Shown: piece by piece, positions 7,881 to 16,338 of the stretch
Layout: each line of letters starts with the position of its first letter
Position numbering within the stretch: the stretch's first letter is position 1
From: a virus
Virus record (IMG/VR): IMGVR_UViG_3300009481_000089
Location: 1 to 25,088 of that record
Length of the DNA stretch: 25,088 nucleotides
Strand: one strand, 5' to 3'
Position numbers and translations under genes: made by a program
Notes under the pieces: generated by a model
The model's input: only the letters and a program-made list of their open reading frames with translations
What the model was told of the DNA's origin: nothing
Database searches by the model: none

Positions 7881-8103
7881 CCTTATATACCTTAGCGTCT
7901 AGTTCTATTTCTAATTTATTATGTATCTTATAAAATTCTTCTTTTGCTACACGAGTAATTGTTTGTAGTGTAGAATATGTAATTGGATTTAATTTAGATT
8001 CTATCACAGAGATGTCTGCAATACTTTGCTCAGTTGTAATTTTACCTTTAGGATCAATGAGAACACTATAGCTTATTACGTTTGCTTCGTTTTTTCTAGG
8101 CAT
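7873..8103 (-). CDS. Hypothetical protein (76 aa)
   Basis: The start ATG shares a base with the stop of the ribonucleotide reductase gene (TAATG), and its end overlaps the oxygenase gene by 8 nt, so it is embedded in the operon. The product is soluble: a basic start (MPRKNEANVISYSVLIDPKG) and an alpha-helical second half (TLQTITRVAKEEFYKIHNKLEIELDAKVY). No motif was recognised. Its place directly after the reductase suggests it could assist that enzyme or the oxygenase, but this is position only. Confidence 0.72.
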   Translation of the reverse strand: MPRKNEANVISYSVLIDPKGKITTEQSIADISVIESKLNPITYSTLQTITRVAKEEFYKIHNKLEIELDAKVYKDV

Positions 8104-10025
8104 TACAATATCTCACAAGCACCTGCTGTGCAAGCAAGCTCTTTAGTATTCTCTGTCATGTCTTCTGTTTCATAATTAGAAAGCAACGACCAGTCTACTG
8201 AGTCTGTTGTTTTCTTTAGCCATTGTTTATATTCTTTAGCAGTTATCTCTTGATAAGGTGCTTGTTGATAAGAGTGATCTGCATAAGGTAAGAACGAAAC
8301 ACCAGAGATGCGATCAAAGTTATCCCATACCCATGCACCTACCTTCAACCATTCAGGTTCTCTAATTGAAATAGTAGCGGAAGGTTTATGTTCACACCAA
8401 TGATCTTGATATGCTTTCCACAAATCTAAATGCCCTATAGCTGATAAGTCTATTCGTGTTAAAGATTTATCAGGAGATTTAATAGGGAAATAAAAGACTA
8501 GGGTGTGGTCTGGTTTAGTTATATCATCTTCATGATACACGCCTTGGTCAACCATCAGTTGTGCAATAGGATCTTTCTTATCTGCTCTTACTGTTCTTAA
8601 ATAGTATTCGCTATGTCTGGGGTGTATTCCGCTAGAACTATCGACTAATTGACTAACAGTTCCACTAGGTTTAACACAAGTAATTGCGGCAGATGGTTTT
8701 ATCTTTAATTTTTTTGCCCATAACTTATTAGTCTCGACTGCTACTCTTTTTAATTTTTCTAGGTTACCCTCAAGAACAGGGGTGATGCTGTTTAACTTAG
8801 TATTGTCCATGATACCAGTAAGAGAAACACCAAGCAATGCTTCTTCTTCTGTATTATCTTTCCAAGATTTTGTTAAGTATCTAAAGTTAGTGAGAGTTGC
8901 TTGGAATGTACCTAAGATTGTAGCTAATTCAATCTTACGAGAAAGAGAAGACCAACTATCATTAGGTCTTACAACAACCTCTGTTAAATTACAGAACTGT
9001 TTATTGCGCAGGATGATTTCACTACAAGGGTTACATCCAAAGTCTTTGTATTCTTCTCGCCTGCCATTCTTAGCCGCTTGTTCTTCAGCCGCTTGACGAT
9101 TAAAGATACCACGCTCACCGCTTTTAGATTCATATAGGGATGCCCATTCTTTTATAAAGGCTCCCATTTCTGCTGAATCTGTATAAGCTACTGAGTTATT
9201 AGATAATGCACGATGTTGGTTGTGCTCCCACCAAGAGCCTGACTTAGCATTACGCATACGTTCATCTGAAAGATTGCTGAGTGAAATCAAAGCACTACGT
9301 CTAACACCGCCTACTACTACAACCTCAGCTATCTTACACATTAGATCATGGCAATCTATTGATACCAATTTCTTTTGTCCTTTAGCAATAGCATCTTTAA
9401 ATATATTAATGGTGAAGTGCATGAGATCATCTAAAGGAGCAGGACCACTAGCTCTTCCGCCAAAAGTTTTAAGCCTTGCGCCTTGTGGTCTGATGCCACT
9501 AAGATCCCATTCGGGAATTTGTCCGGCGTATAGTAAGGACATAAGTTCTTTGTATGCTTTTGCCCAACCAATTTTAGAGTCAGCTACTTTTATAACTGTG
9601 TCTGTTTTATATAAACTTTCAGGAAGATCAGGAAGTTTATTAATGTACTGTCGTTCAACACTAAAGCCAACACCTGTGCCACACATAAGTATATATAATG
9701 TTTCATCAAAGGCTCTTGGGTGATCGACTGCTACATAACTACAATTAAATCCTGCAACATTATCTCTAGCTAATGCGTTGCCTGCTGACATTAAAGCTCT
9801 CATGCTTGGCATAACTTCTAAATTAAGAACAGCTTGTTCTAGTGTAGGTCTTTCATTAGATATATCTATCTTATGTTTCCATTTTAAATGCTCTTGCATA
9901 AAATCGAAATACCTAGCAACTGTTTCTTGCCAAGTCTCTCTTCTTCCTAAGTCTTCATTCCATCTTGCGTATCTACTAAGATGAATAAACTCTTGATATT
10001 GAGTTGGTAAACTAACTTTTTTCAT
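8103..10025 (-). CDS. Adenosylcobalamin-dependent ribonucleoside-triphosphate reductase (class II, monomeric type)
   Basis: It reduces ribonucleotides to deoxyribonucleotides for phage DNA synthesis, using coenzyme B12. The presumed thiyl-radical Cys is C334 in FGCNPCSEIIL with E336 nearby. The redox pair is probably C95 (GFNCSYVAVD) and C345 (FCNLTEV). The C-terminal CX4C at C632 and C637 (ACTAGACEIL) fits the swinging thiol pair of Lactobacillus-type RTPR. At 640 aa it is somewhat shorter than bacterial RTPR (about 740). I chose the ATG at 10025, with AAGGA before it and just after the stop of the previous gene; an upstream ATG at 10067 would overlap that gene. No small subunit gene is present, as expected for class II. 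Marine phages often carry this class. Confidence 0.95.
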   Translation of the reverse strand: MKKVSLPTQYQEFIHLSRYARWNEDLGRRETWQETVARYFDFMQEHLKWKHKIDISNERPTLEQAVLNLEVMPSMRALMSAGNALARDNVAGFNCSYVAVDHPRAFDETLYILMCGTGVGFSVERQYINKLPDLPESLYKTDTVIKVADSKIGWAKAYKELMSLLYAGQIPEWDLSGIRPQGARLKTFGGRASGPAPLDDLMHFTINIFKDAIAKGQKKLVSIDCHDLMCKIAEVVVVGGVRRSALISLSNLSDERMRNAKSGSWWEHNQHRALSNNSVAYTDSAEMGAFIKEWASLYESKSGERGIFNRQAAEEQAAKNGRREEYKDFGCNPCSEIILRNKQFCNLTEVVVRPNDSWSSLSRKIELATILGTFQATLTNFRYLTKSWKDNTEEEALLGVSLTGIMDNTKLNSITPVLEGNLEKLKRVAVETNKLWAKKLKIKPSAAITCVKPSGTVSQLVDSSSGIHPRHSEYYLRTVRADKKDPIAQLMVDQGVYHEDDITKPDHTLVFYFPIKSPDKSLTRIDLSAIGHLDLWKAYQDHWCEHKPSATISIREPEWLKVGAWVWDNFDRISGVSFLPYADHSYQQAPYQEITAKEYKQWLKKTTDSVDWSLLSNYETEDMTENTKELACTAGACEIL

Positions 10026-10026
10026 T

Positions 10027-10302
10027 TCATTCCTTGTCTTGTAAGATTTGCAAAAGCTTTTCTTCATACCAATCTGCTTTTAATAAATCTTGTATTCCAT
10101 TTTTATATTTAAATCTCCAACGATACTTAAGTGAATTACCTCGTAGATATCCTACAAATTCATCATGTGTAAGCATCGCTTGGATTGCGTCTATGCACTC
10201 AATCTTTCCGTTATTATAATGCGGAGGATTATTAACTGCATCTTCTTCTATTAAGTTGTGTGCTTCTTCCATTACCGAAGCAGGTATTGTTCTGTCCACC
10301 AT
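10027..10302 (-). CDS. DUF3310 protein (SaV-like / T7 gp1.7-related region)
   Basis: The central part PPHYNNGKIECIDAIQAML, then GYLRGNSLKYRWRFKYKNGIQDLLKADWYEE, is the DUF3310 signature shared by many tailed phages. A related region occurs in the T7 gene 1.7 nucleotide kinase. Here the protein is only 91 aa, so it has the small domain without an obvious P-loop kinase part. It lies one nucleotide before the ribonucleotide reductase start, which fits a link with nucleotide supply. The family call is firm; kinase activity is not shown by the sequence. Confidence 0.8.
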   Translation of the reverse strand: MVDRTIPASVMEEAHNLIEEDAVNNPPHYNNGKIECIDAIQAMLTHDEFVGYLRGNSLKYRWRFKYKNGIQDLLKADWYEEKLLQILQDKE

Positions 10303-10316
10303 TTGTTTGCCCTCTC

Positions 10317-10772
10317 TTATATAAAGTTTTTAGAACCATCAATCATTCGCTGATATAGTCGCTCGCTTCTTGGTCCTACTTGTTTTGCCCATCGACTGTC
10401 CATCATCTGAACTGCCGCCTCTTCATAATCTTTATTTTCTAAAGCATTAAGAAACTTTTCAAATTGTAGCAGTCTATTTATTCCTAAATTAAATCCCATA
10501 TTAACTACAACTCTTTGTCTTTCTTCATCTAGATCTCTCCAAAAAGGAATGTTTCTATCTAGATCCTTACAAATATTATCAATGTCTTTATCAAGACATG
10601 ACATAATTCTTTCTTCAGAAACCTCTGTGCCTACAGGTTTTCCACATTCATCATCAGCATCTAATATTAAATGACCTACACCAAAAGTAGGGTAACCTAA
10701 ATGATCTGTGTAAATCTCTGTAACTTTCCCTTCATCAAAAATTAATTCTTGCATCAACGCTTTGCGATCCAT
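10317..10772 (-). CDS. Phage lysozyme (T4-type, glycoside hydrolase 24) endolysin
   Basis: The catalytic triad pattern E-x8-D-x5-T is intact at E14, D23 and T29 (LIFDEGKVTEIYTDHLGYPT), followed by FGVGHLI. The C-terminal part RQRVVVNMGFNLGINRLLQF is the usual GH24 helix, and WAKQVGPRSERLYQRM matches the end of the family. It cuts peptidoglycan at lysis. I prefer the ATG at 10772 because AAAAGGA precedes it at good spacing. An ATG at 10817 overlapping the previous stop (ATGA) would add a hydrophobic MNYLFLILFL, a possible signal-anchor, so the longer form cannot be dismissed. It is unusual that the lysis gene sits within the replication operon and not with late genes. No holin is next to it. 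Confidence 0.9.
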   Translation of the reverse strand: MDRKALMQELIFDEGKVTEIYTDHLGYPTFGVGHLILDADDECGKPVGTEVSEERIMSCLDKDIDNICKDLDRNIPFWRDLDEERQRVVVNMGFNLGINRLLQFEKFLNALENKDYEEAAVQMMDSRWAKQVGPRSERLYQRMIDGSKNFI

Positions 10773-10813
10773 ATCTATATCCTTTTCTAAAAATAATATT
10801 AAAAATAAATAAT

Positions 10814-11236
10814 TCATTTAGTCCAAGAGGTAGGAATAGTTCCTCTACCAAACCATCTGAATCCGTTTTTTGTTGCCCATTCTGCGTGGCTACGCTTAGT
10901 GCCATCCTTTCTTTTCTTAGCCGCAGGCATCGGCGCATAAGGATCTGAGAATAAAAACACTAACTCGCAACCCTTCGGTAAGTATTCTCTAATCCATTTG
11001 TATTTATTGTATTCGGCATAGTCCCAAAACCTACCCTTTGCTTCTAAGTATATGGTTTTCTTACCAATGATTTTAATAAAGTCAGGATGGTATTTGTGGG
11101 GAATTGAATATTTTATTATGCCTTCATGGTGTGTCCAACTCTTCAGTTCATTCTGATGAAGCTCGTGCTCCCATTTGGAATCATAACCTTTAGGCAGACC
11201 TTTTTCTATAGGTCTTCTCTTTCTAGGTTTTCTCAT
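10814..11236 (-). CDS. T7-type endonuclease I (Holliday junction resolvase)
   Basis: Metal-binding residues of the family are visible: D52 in the KYHPDFI strand, and E65-x-K67 in TIYLEAKGRF. A further acidic residue in SKWEHEL (E23) may complete the site. The C-terminal HAEWATKNGFRWFGRGTIPTSWTK parallels the T7 gp3 ending (gly-aromatic, IP..W). The enzyme cuts branched DNA, removing replication and recombination junctions before packaging and helping host DNA breakdown. Length (140 aa) fits T7 gp3 (149 aa). It overlaps the gene before it by 4 nt (ATGA), in a block with exonuclease, polymerase and primase-helicase as in T7-like replication modules. Confidence 0.93.
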   Translation of the reverse strand: MRKPRKRRPIEKGLPKGYDSKWEHELHQNELKSWTHHEGIIKYSIPHKYHPDFIKIIGKKTIYLEAKGRFWDYAEYNKYKWIREYLPKGCELVFLFSDPYAPMPAAKKRKDGTKRSHAEWATKNGFRWFGRGTIPTSWTK

Positions 11237-11505
11237 ACAACATTAACCTCATAAGATTTTTGAAGTTCGCTTTCTAATTCTTCATATGTTAAATTAATAT
11301 TCTTCTTTAGTCTTTTCTGAACAAACTTATCAGACATAAAAGAATGACGAAGGCTTCCGCCTTTAATATAGTATTGCTGTTCAGGCAACGCCTGATCTAC
11401 TGTCTCTATTGTAACATGATTAGAGTCAGGAAGCAAGGTATTTATCCATTCAACCTGCAATTCTTTTGCTTTCTTTCTAATTAGTTTTGCTTTTCTTCCG
11501 TTCAT
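11233..11505 (-). CDS. Hypothetical protein with basic N-terminus (90 aa)
   Basis: The product starts with a basic helix (MNGRKAKLIRKKAKELQVEW) and later has SFMSDKFVQKRLKKNINLTYEELESEL. Both look soluble and nucleic-acid-friendly, but no domain is recognised. It overlaps the exonuclease by 4 nt and endonuclease I by 4 nt, so it is part of the same translationally coupled replication block. Similar short basic genes occur at this spot in marine podoviruses as I recall, without a known role. Confidence 0.75.
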   Translation of the reverse strand: MNGRKAKLIRKKAKELQVEWINTLLPDSNHVTIETVDQALPEQQYYIKGGSLRHSFMSDKFVQKRLKKNINLTYEELESELQKSYEVNVV

Positions 11506-12305
11506 AATGTCTCGCTTGGATCATAGTTCTTAGAAAGTTTCCAGTAATTCAATATACTATTAAACATTTCTAAATGTTTTGTATGTGATTCTTCATCCCA
11601 TATGTAACAAGCAATCAAGTCTGTTTGTTTTCTATCTACAAATATAGACACTCTTTCAGGATTATCAAACCCACAACCTTGTGCATAAGCGGAAAGTTGC
11701 ATAGCATGACTATCATATACTAATCGTTTAGGATTTTTACCTTCAAGATTATCTTTTGTCTTAAAGTCTACAAAGATTCCTGACTTAGAATACAGATCTA
11801 TCATGCCACCATATCCTTGATCGGCACAGAAAGAGTCCTCCGCTATCCATTCTTCGTCTGGATAGTGTTCATCTAAATAATTTTTGATTGCTTTATAAGG
11901 TTTGTTCGTGGATTGTCCAAGGAATCCTCGTTCAATTTGAGCGTGGATTTTAGTTCCTAACTCTGCCGCTTCCATTCCAACCTTGCGAGAGTCTTGCTTA
12001 CATCTGTAAGTGAAAGCAGACATAGTTTCTCCTTCCTCTCTTTCTAATGTAAGAGCAGAATTTAATGCTTGATCTATCTTCCAGTTTTCTAAGGAAGGCT
12101 TAGCTATTAAATTCATTATAGTAGTAACGGAAGGAACTAATCCAAGAGAACGAGCGTCCCTTAATGTGGTGTTTCTTTCTTTTCCATTAGCGCCTACTAT
12201 AGTATACATTGGCGCACCTTCTTTGGTATACCAATGACCAGACTCTTTAGTAAAAGTATTACTATTATGAGGTGATGTATTTGTGTTGTCAAGTTTTTTG
12301 TCCAT
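11502..12305 (-). CDS. PD-(D/E)XK exonuclease (RecB/Cas4-like)
   Basis: Motifs of the RecB-type nuclease fold are present: GTKIHAQIERG with H121, GYGGMIDLYSKSG with D170, FVDFKTKD with D180 and K182, and QLSAY (Q203, Y207) as the QxxxY motif. This is a complete active site for a metal-dependent exonuclease. Given its place beside endonuclease I and DNA polymerase, it probably fills the role that gp6 exonuclease has in T7: host DNA degradation, primer removal or recombination. The start ATG has GAGG before it. The N-terminal 35 residues look unstructured. Confidence 0.88.
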   Translation of the reverse strand: MDKKLDNTNTSPHNSNTFTKESGHWYTKEGAPMYTIVGANGKERNTTLRDARSLGLVPSVTTIMNLIAKPSLENWKIDQALNSALTLEREEGETMSAFTYRCKQDSRKVGMEAAELGTKIHAQIERGFLGQSTNKPYKAIKNYLDEHYPDEEWIAEDSFCADQGYGGMIDLYSKSGIFVDFKTKDNLEGKNPKRLVYDSHAMQLSAYAQGCGFDNPERVSIFVDRKQTDLIACYIWDEESHTKHLEMFNSILNYWKLSKNYDPSETL

Positions 12306-12315
12306 GTCTATACCT

Positions 12316-12855
12316 CTATATGGATTTAATTATATGTTTTGCTTCATCTACAGAAATTTTAAACCATTCGTGAATAGATTCTTCTGCCCTATTTGCAACA
12401 AGAGAATGCGCAATTCGTTCCGCATGTAATCTGTTTTTAAAGTATTTAGTATAACAAACTTTAAAATCTCTGAACGGACTGCTTGTTTGATAGTTGTTGC
12501 ATCTATCTTCAGGGTGAACTGCCATTCCTATTTTAATCCAACCTTCCCAAGCAGGGTTAGTTATAATATATACATAGCCATCTTTAACTTCATTAAACTT
12601 AGCTACATATTCTTTGCTAATTTCTTTAGCAGTTTTCTTTAATGTATATGATTTACTCTCTTGGTTTTTACAAGAGCCACATACATAGTGATGTCTTACA
12701 ACTTGAGCGTGTCTCCAATTATAATCATCACTTGTTTTGTCATAACATAATCTAATGTCACAACGAATACAACGAGGATCTTCTCTAAACTTATGTTCCT
12801 CGATAGGAGTATTATAACCTTGGTGTTTTCTACTGTGCTTTCTAATGCGTTTCAT
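12316..12855 (-). CDS. GIY-YIG family nuclease with zinc finger (T5orf172/MUG113-like)
   Basis: The N-terminal part has two Cys pairs, C29-x2-C32 and C59-x2-C62, likely to bind zinc. The C-terminal part is a GIY-YIG-type domain: YVYIITNPAWEGWIKIGMA (YVYI and KIG), then RCNNYQTSSPF with an Arg, and Glu in HAERIAHSL (E146), with EWF near the end. This pattern fits the T5orf172/MUG113 branch. I chose the ATG at 12855 for its strong GGGGAGG site; it overlaps the polymerase gene by 14 nt. A nuclease directly after the polymerase gene is a common place for a free-standing homing endonuclease, but a replication or host-DNA role is equally possible. Confidence 0.84.
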   Translation of the reverse strand: MKRIRKHSRKHQGYNTPIEEHKFREDPRCIRCDIRLCYDKTSDDYNWRHAQVVRHHYVCGSCKNQESKSYTLKKTAKEISKEYVAKFNEVKDGYVYIITNPAWEGWIKIGMAVHPEDRCNNYQTSSPFRDFKVCYTKYFKNRLHAERIAHSLVANRAEESIHEWFKISVDEAKHIIKSI

Positions 12856-14578
12856 GCCAAGCCTCCCCAATTTTATATTCGCCATCTAAAGGACAGCGCA
12901 TACTGAAATGTTCTCCTGCTTCTATAATGGCTTCTACTCCAAGTTTACCAAAGTATTCAGCATGAGAGTTATGAACTTCTGATTGCCATTCATCGTGAAT
13001 GTTCGCAACAAATTTATAATTTAAGTTTCTTTCTCTTGCTTTCTTATCCAACAAGACTAAAGCTTTCTTCATTACTATGGCGCCTGCACTTTGTAATAAA
13101 GAATTTAAAGCGGCATGTTTACTTCTGATTGTTATCTTCCTACCATCTAATCCTTTGATGAATCCTCTGTTCGATGCGATTTCAACTCTGTCTCGAAGAC
13201 TTTTAAATGCCGGGAGATTATCAAAGAAATGCCTTCTAACTCTTGCGCCATCAGCTTTGCTTCCTCCAACCACAGCGCCAAGCTTTGCATCTCCTGCTCC
13301 GTAGCATAATGCATATATCGCACTCTTTGCTTGATTTCTTGATTGAAGTCCTGCAATTTGCTGATTGTGGGAGTGTATGTCGCCTTCGGTGATTTCATGT
13401 GTAAATTCCTCGTCTTTCATGTAGTGAGCAAGCATTCTTAATTCAAGTCCTGAAGCATCTATGCCCACTAATTTATAGTCTTCAGGGACTGTCCAACAAG
13501 CACGACATTCTTCGCCATATTCACTACCAGTATTCGGAACCTGTCCGGTGTTAGGACTGCGATGTGCCATGCGTCCTGTGATTGTGCCGTTTGATATAAC
13601 AAAGCCATGTATTCTATTATCATCTTTAACTGCGTTAAGCCATGACTCTATTTGTGCTATTCGTTTCTGATAAAGCAAAAACTCTGCAATAAGTTTTGCT
13701 TCTGGTATATGTTTTACTTTCTTCAATGAAGCCTCATCTACAATAGGCTGACCAGTCGGTGTAAATTTTGTTGGTTTCCAACCAAAGTCTTTTAAGTATT
13801 CACCTATTTGTTTACGAGAACCAAGATTAAATTCTTGTAGTTTCTTTCTCATAAAAGGCTCATAACTCTTTGATTCTATTAAAGAATTGTATTCTTCAGA
13901 AGTAAGTCCTGATTTAGATAGCTCACCATCTTTCTTAAATTTAGGAAAAACTTTCTTAACATCTACCCATTTAGGTTTGAAAGTAGAGCGCACTTCTCTT
14001 TGAACCTTAGTCATCTTTTCTTTAAGCTCAGCAACCAACATGCTTGCTTGTCTTGTGTTAAAATAAAAGCCATTGTCTTCTTGTTGCTTTATAATTTTAA
14101 ATACATCATGCTCAAGAACGATTGCTTCTTCTGAGAATCCTTTACTTTCTTTTTGATTCTGATGATTGTATATCAACTCATTTAAAACAACATCCTGCTT
14201 ACAATAGATCAGCATGTCTTCTGTAAAGTATTCCCATTCTTCAGGTTCTTCTCCTTTAGGAGAGCCTACTATATATCCCCAATTCTTTAAGCTGTGTCCG
14301 CCTTCACGAACAGGATCAAATAATCTAGATAAAACAAGAGTATCTATGATGGTAGAATCTTCTCCAACATTTGTATTATATAATTTATTGATGACAGGAA
14401 TATCAAAGCCTAATATATTATGACCAATTAAAACATCAGCTTGTAACAATAAGTTAATGCCTTCTCTAATTTCATCAGGTCTAAATAATATAGGATCTTT
14501 TCCTAATTCTTTTACAACCATGCAATGAACCTTATCGGGATTCAATCCATTGGTTTCTATGTCAAATACTAATTCCAT
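12842..14578 (-). CDS. DNA polymerase, family A, with 3'-5' exonuclease domain
   Basis: The exonuclease motifs are complete: FDIETNGL (D6, E8), NILGFDIP (D59) and YCKQDV (D129). Polymerase motif A is DASGLELRMLAHYM (D374). Motif B is RNQAKSAIYALCYGAG, with K418 and Y422 at the position of T7 Tyr526. Motif C is HDEW (D529, E530). The distance from the last exonuclease Asp to the motif A Asp is 245 residues, versus about 300 in T7 gp5, so much or all of the T7 thioredoxin-binding insertion appears missing. It replicates the phage genome together with the primase-helicase encoded 8 nt upstream. Tyr at the 762-equivalent site is known from lytic marine phages. All catalytic residues are present. 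Confidence 0.97.
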   Translation of the reverse strand: MELVFDIETNGLNPDKVHCMVVKELGKDPILFRPDEIREGINLLLQADVLIGHNILGFDIPVINKLYNTNVGEDSTIIDTLVLSRLFDPVREGGHSLKNWGYIVGSPKGEEPEEWEYFTEDMLIYCKQDVVLNELIYNHQNQKESKGFSEEAIVLEHDVFKIIKQQEDNGFYFNTRQASMLVAELKEKMTKVQREVRSTFKPKWVDVKKVFPKFKKDGELSKSGLTSEEYNSLIESKSYEPFMRKKLQEFNLGSRKQIGEYLKDFGWKPTKFTPTGQPIVDEASLKKVKHIPEAKLIAEFLLYQKRIAQIESWLNAVKDDNRIHGFVISNGTITGRMAHRSPNTGQVPNTGSEYGEECRACWTVPEDYKLVGIDASGLELRMLAHYMKDEEFTHEITEGDIHSHNQQIAGLQSRNQAKSAIYALCYGAGDAKLGAVVGGSKADGARVRRHFFDNLPAFKSLRDRVEIASNRGFIKGLDGRKITIRSKHAALNSLLQSAGAIVMKKALVLLDKKARERNLNYKFVANIHDEWQSEVHNSHAEYFGKLGVEAIIEAGEHFSMRCPLDGEYKIGEAWHETH

Positions 14579-14586
14579 ATTTCCCC

Positions 14587-16266
14587 CTAGAAGTCTTCAT
14601 TATAAAAAGTGAGATCGTCTGTAAGTTCATGCATTCTACCAGAATCTTTATCGTATTTAAGAAGACACGCTAACCCTGTGTCTCCTGTATATCTCGATTT
14701 TAAAACTCTAACCTTAGTAGTGTTTGCTTCTACAGGATCTTCTGCTTGTTGATTTCTCTCAAGTGCAATAACACAATCACTCAACTGTGATATACCTTGA
14801 GATCCTTTTAGATGTGACAAGGAAACTACAACACCTTGTTCGTGTCCTCGATCTCCTAATGCTCTGCGTAAATGAGATACCAAGAACAATCCTACTCCTG
14901 TTTCTTCAACAAGAGAACGAAGCCTTTGCATTAGCTGATCTATACCTCGTCTTTCATCTGATTCAGTAAGGCAATTAACTAACATATGCAGGTGATCTAC
15001 AACTATCCATTCACATTCACACCCTACTATCATATACCTTAGCTTAGAAAAGATCTCGTCTATATTGGTTGCACCTAAATGAGAGTGAATAAATACTCTA
15101 CCTTTCTGTATAACCTTATCAAACAGTTCGCTTAATTCTTCATCGCTATAATTCTCTCGTCTTTCGGTAAGATATAAGCGGTCGTTTGCTTCAATAGATA
15201 AGATTCCGTCTGCGGTGCGCAACCAGTTCTCTTCTAACGCTATGATACCCACATTTTCTGTGGTATTTTTAATGAGATAGTGACTGAGTTCTCTAGTAAA
15301 ACTAGATTTACCTAGTCCTGTGCCACCAGTTAAGGTAACAAGTTCTCCTTTTCTCATACCAAATAGTTTCTTATTAAGTCCTTCCCAAGGATAAGCAAGG
15401 CTTTCCTTTTCTTCTCGATGTAACCATTTGGATTTCTCATTGGAAAGTTCTAAGATACCTGCCGGAGTATACTTCTTGGCATCCCACCATGCTCTGTTAA
15501 ACTCAGCAAACTTTGCTTGTTGTAGCATAGCATTGGCATCTTTGTGTCCATTAGGTAGTGTCATTATCTTAACCTTGCCCGGCTTTATAATGTTCGCTAC
15601 TTCTCTAGCCGCTTTCCTGCCTGCTTGATCATTATCAAAACACAATACAACATTCTCAAATGCTTCAACAAATTCAATGCTATCTCTGATATCACGAACA
15701 GCAGACTGAGCACCTCGTTTAATAGACACGACTGCCCATTTACTATCCATCATTTCATGTGCCGCCATCGCATCACATTCACCTTCACATATTGTAAGGT
15801 GCTTGCCACCATTACGGAATAGCTGTTCTCCAAACAGTCCAGTATTCTCATATGTTCCGTTGAATCTAAAATCTTTTCCTTCAGAAACTAATCTTGTTTT
15901 AGTTCCTACGATTTCATTGTTGTTATAAAAAGGATAGATGTGTTTGGCTATCTTACCTTGCGCATCATATACTATTCTAGTGCCATACTTACGAGCAACC
16001 TTTTCGCTTATACCACGATCAGTTAGCTCAGCAAATACACCTGTATAAGAATTTAAAAATGATGTTGGTTCTTTTTCTACCACGAAATCTTTTTTGCTGA
16101 TTCCATTACTAGAACTGTCCATAGTAGACGCATAGTCTGTAAACCATTCGCCACAACTAAAACATTTAGCTGTCCCATTTAAGTTTCTAGCTACTGGATC
16201 AGAGCCACCACACTTAGGACATGGTAGTTTATATTCTGCCCAAGTGCTACCTCTCTCTTTCTCCAT
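14587..16266 (-). CDS. T7 gp4-type primase-helicase
   Basis: Order of domains: zinc ribbon (C16, C19, C35, C38), TOPRIM primase (E161 in ICEGECDA, D211-x-D213 in CFDNDQAG), then RecA-like helicase with Walker A GGTGLGKS (314-321), catalytic EEN, and VDHLHML as Walker B. RYTGDTG near the end matches the T7 arginine-finger region. The protein ends in an acidic tail with a terminal Phe (YNEDF), as T7 gp4 does, the part that contacts polymerase. I chose the ATG at 16266 because GGAGGG precedes it at ideal spacing. A GTG at 16302 would put the start inside a predicted terminator hairpin. It unwinds DNA and primes the lagging strand. Confidence 0.97.
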   Translation of the reverse strand: MEKERGSTWAEYKLPCPKCGGSDPVARNLNGTAKCFSCGEWFTDYASTMDSSSNGISKKDFVVEKEPTSFLNSYTGVFAELTDRGISEKVARKYGTRIVYDAQGKIAKHIYPFYNNNEIVGTKTRLVSEGKDFRFNGTYENTGLFGEQLFRNGGKHLTICEGECDAMAAHEMMDSKWAVVSIKRGAQSAVRDIRDSIEFVEAFENVVLCFDNDQAGRKAAREVANIIKPGKVKIMTLPNGHKDANAMLQQAKFAEFNRAWWDAKKYTPAGILELSNEKSKWLHREEKESLAYPWEGLNKKLFGMRKGELVTLTGGTGLGKSSFTRELSHYLIKNTTENVGIIALEENWLRTADGILSIEANDRLYLTERRENYSDEELSELFDKVIQKGRVFIHSHLGATNIDEIFSKLRYMIVGCECEWIVVDHLHMLVNCLTESDERRGIDQLMQRLRSLVEETGVGLFLVSHLRRALGDRGHEQGVVVSLSHLKGSQGISQLSDCVIALERNQQAEDPVEANTTKVRVLKSRYTGDTGLACLLKYDKDSGRMHELTDDLTFYNEDF

Positions 16267-16283
16267 AGGAGAACCCTCCATAT

Positions 16284-16316
16284 AAAAATGGGGCAGGCTC
16301 ACTTAGAACCTACCCC
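16284..16316 (-). terminator. Intrinsic terminator or attenuator before the primase-helicase gene
   Basis: On the minus strand GGGGTAGG pairs with CCTGCCCC (8 bp, one G-U), with an 11-nt loop, then A and five T. An upstream ACCCC at 16335-16339 could pair instead with the GGGGT arm, so termination may be partial. It lies between the ssDNA-binding protein unit and the primase-helicase. Confidence 0.65.
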
Positions 16317-16338
16317 AACCACACTAAACGCACAGGGG

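Noticed and set aside
12264-12292. TTGACA - 17 bp - CATAAT match inside the exonuclease gene start
   Set aside because: It lies in coding sequence (codons for LDN), with no gene start that needs it and no leader features as in the other promoters. Probably chance.
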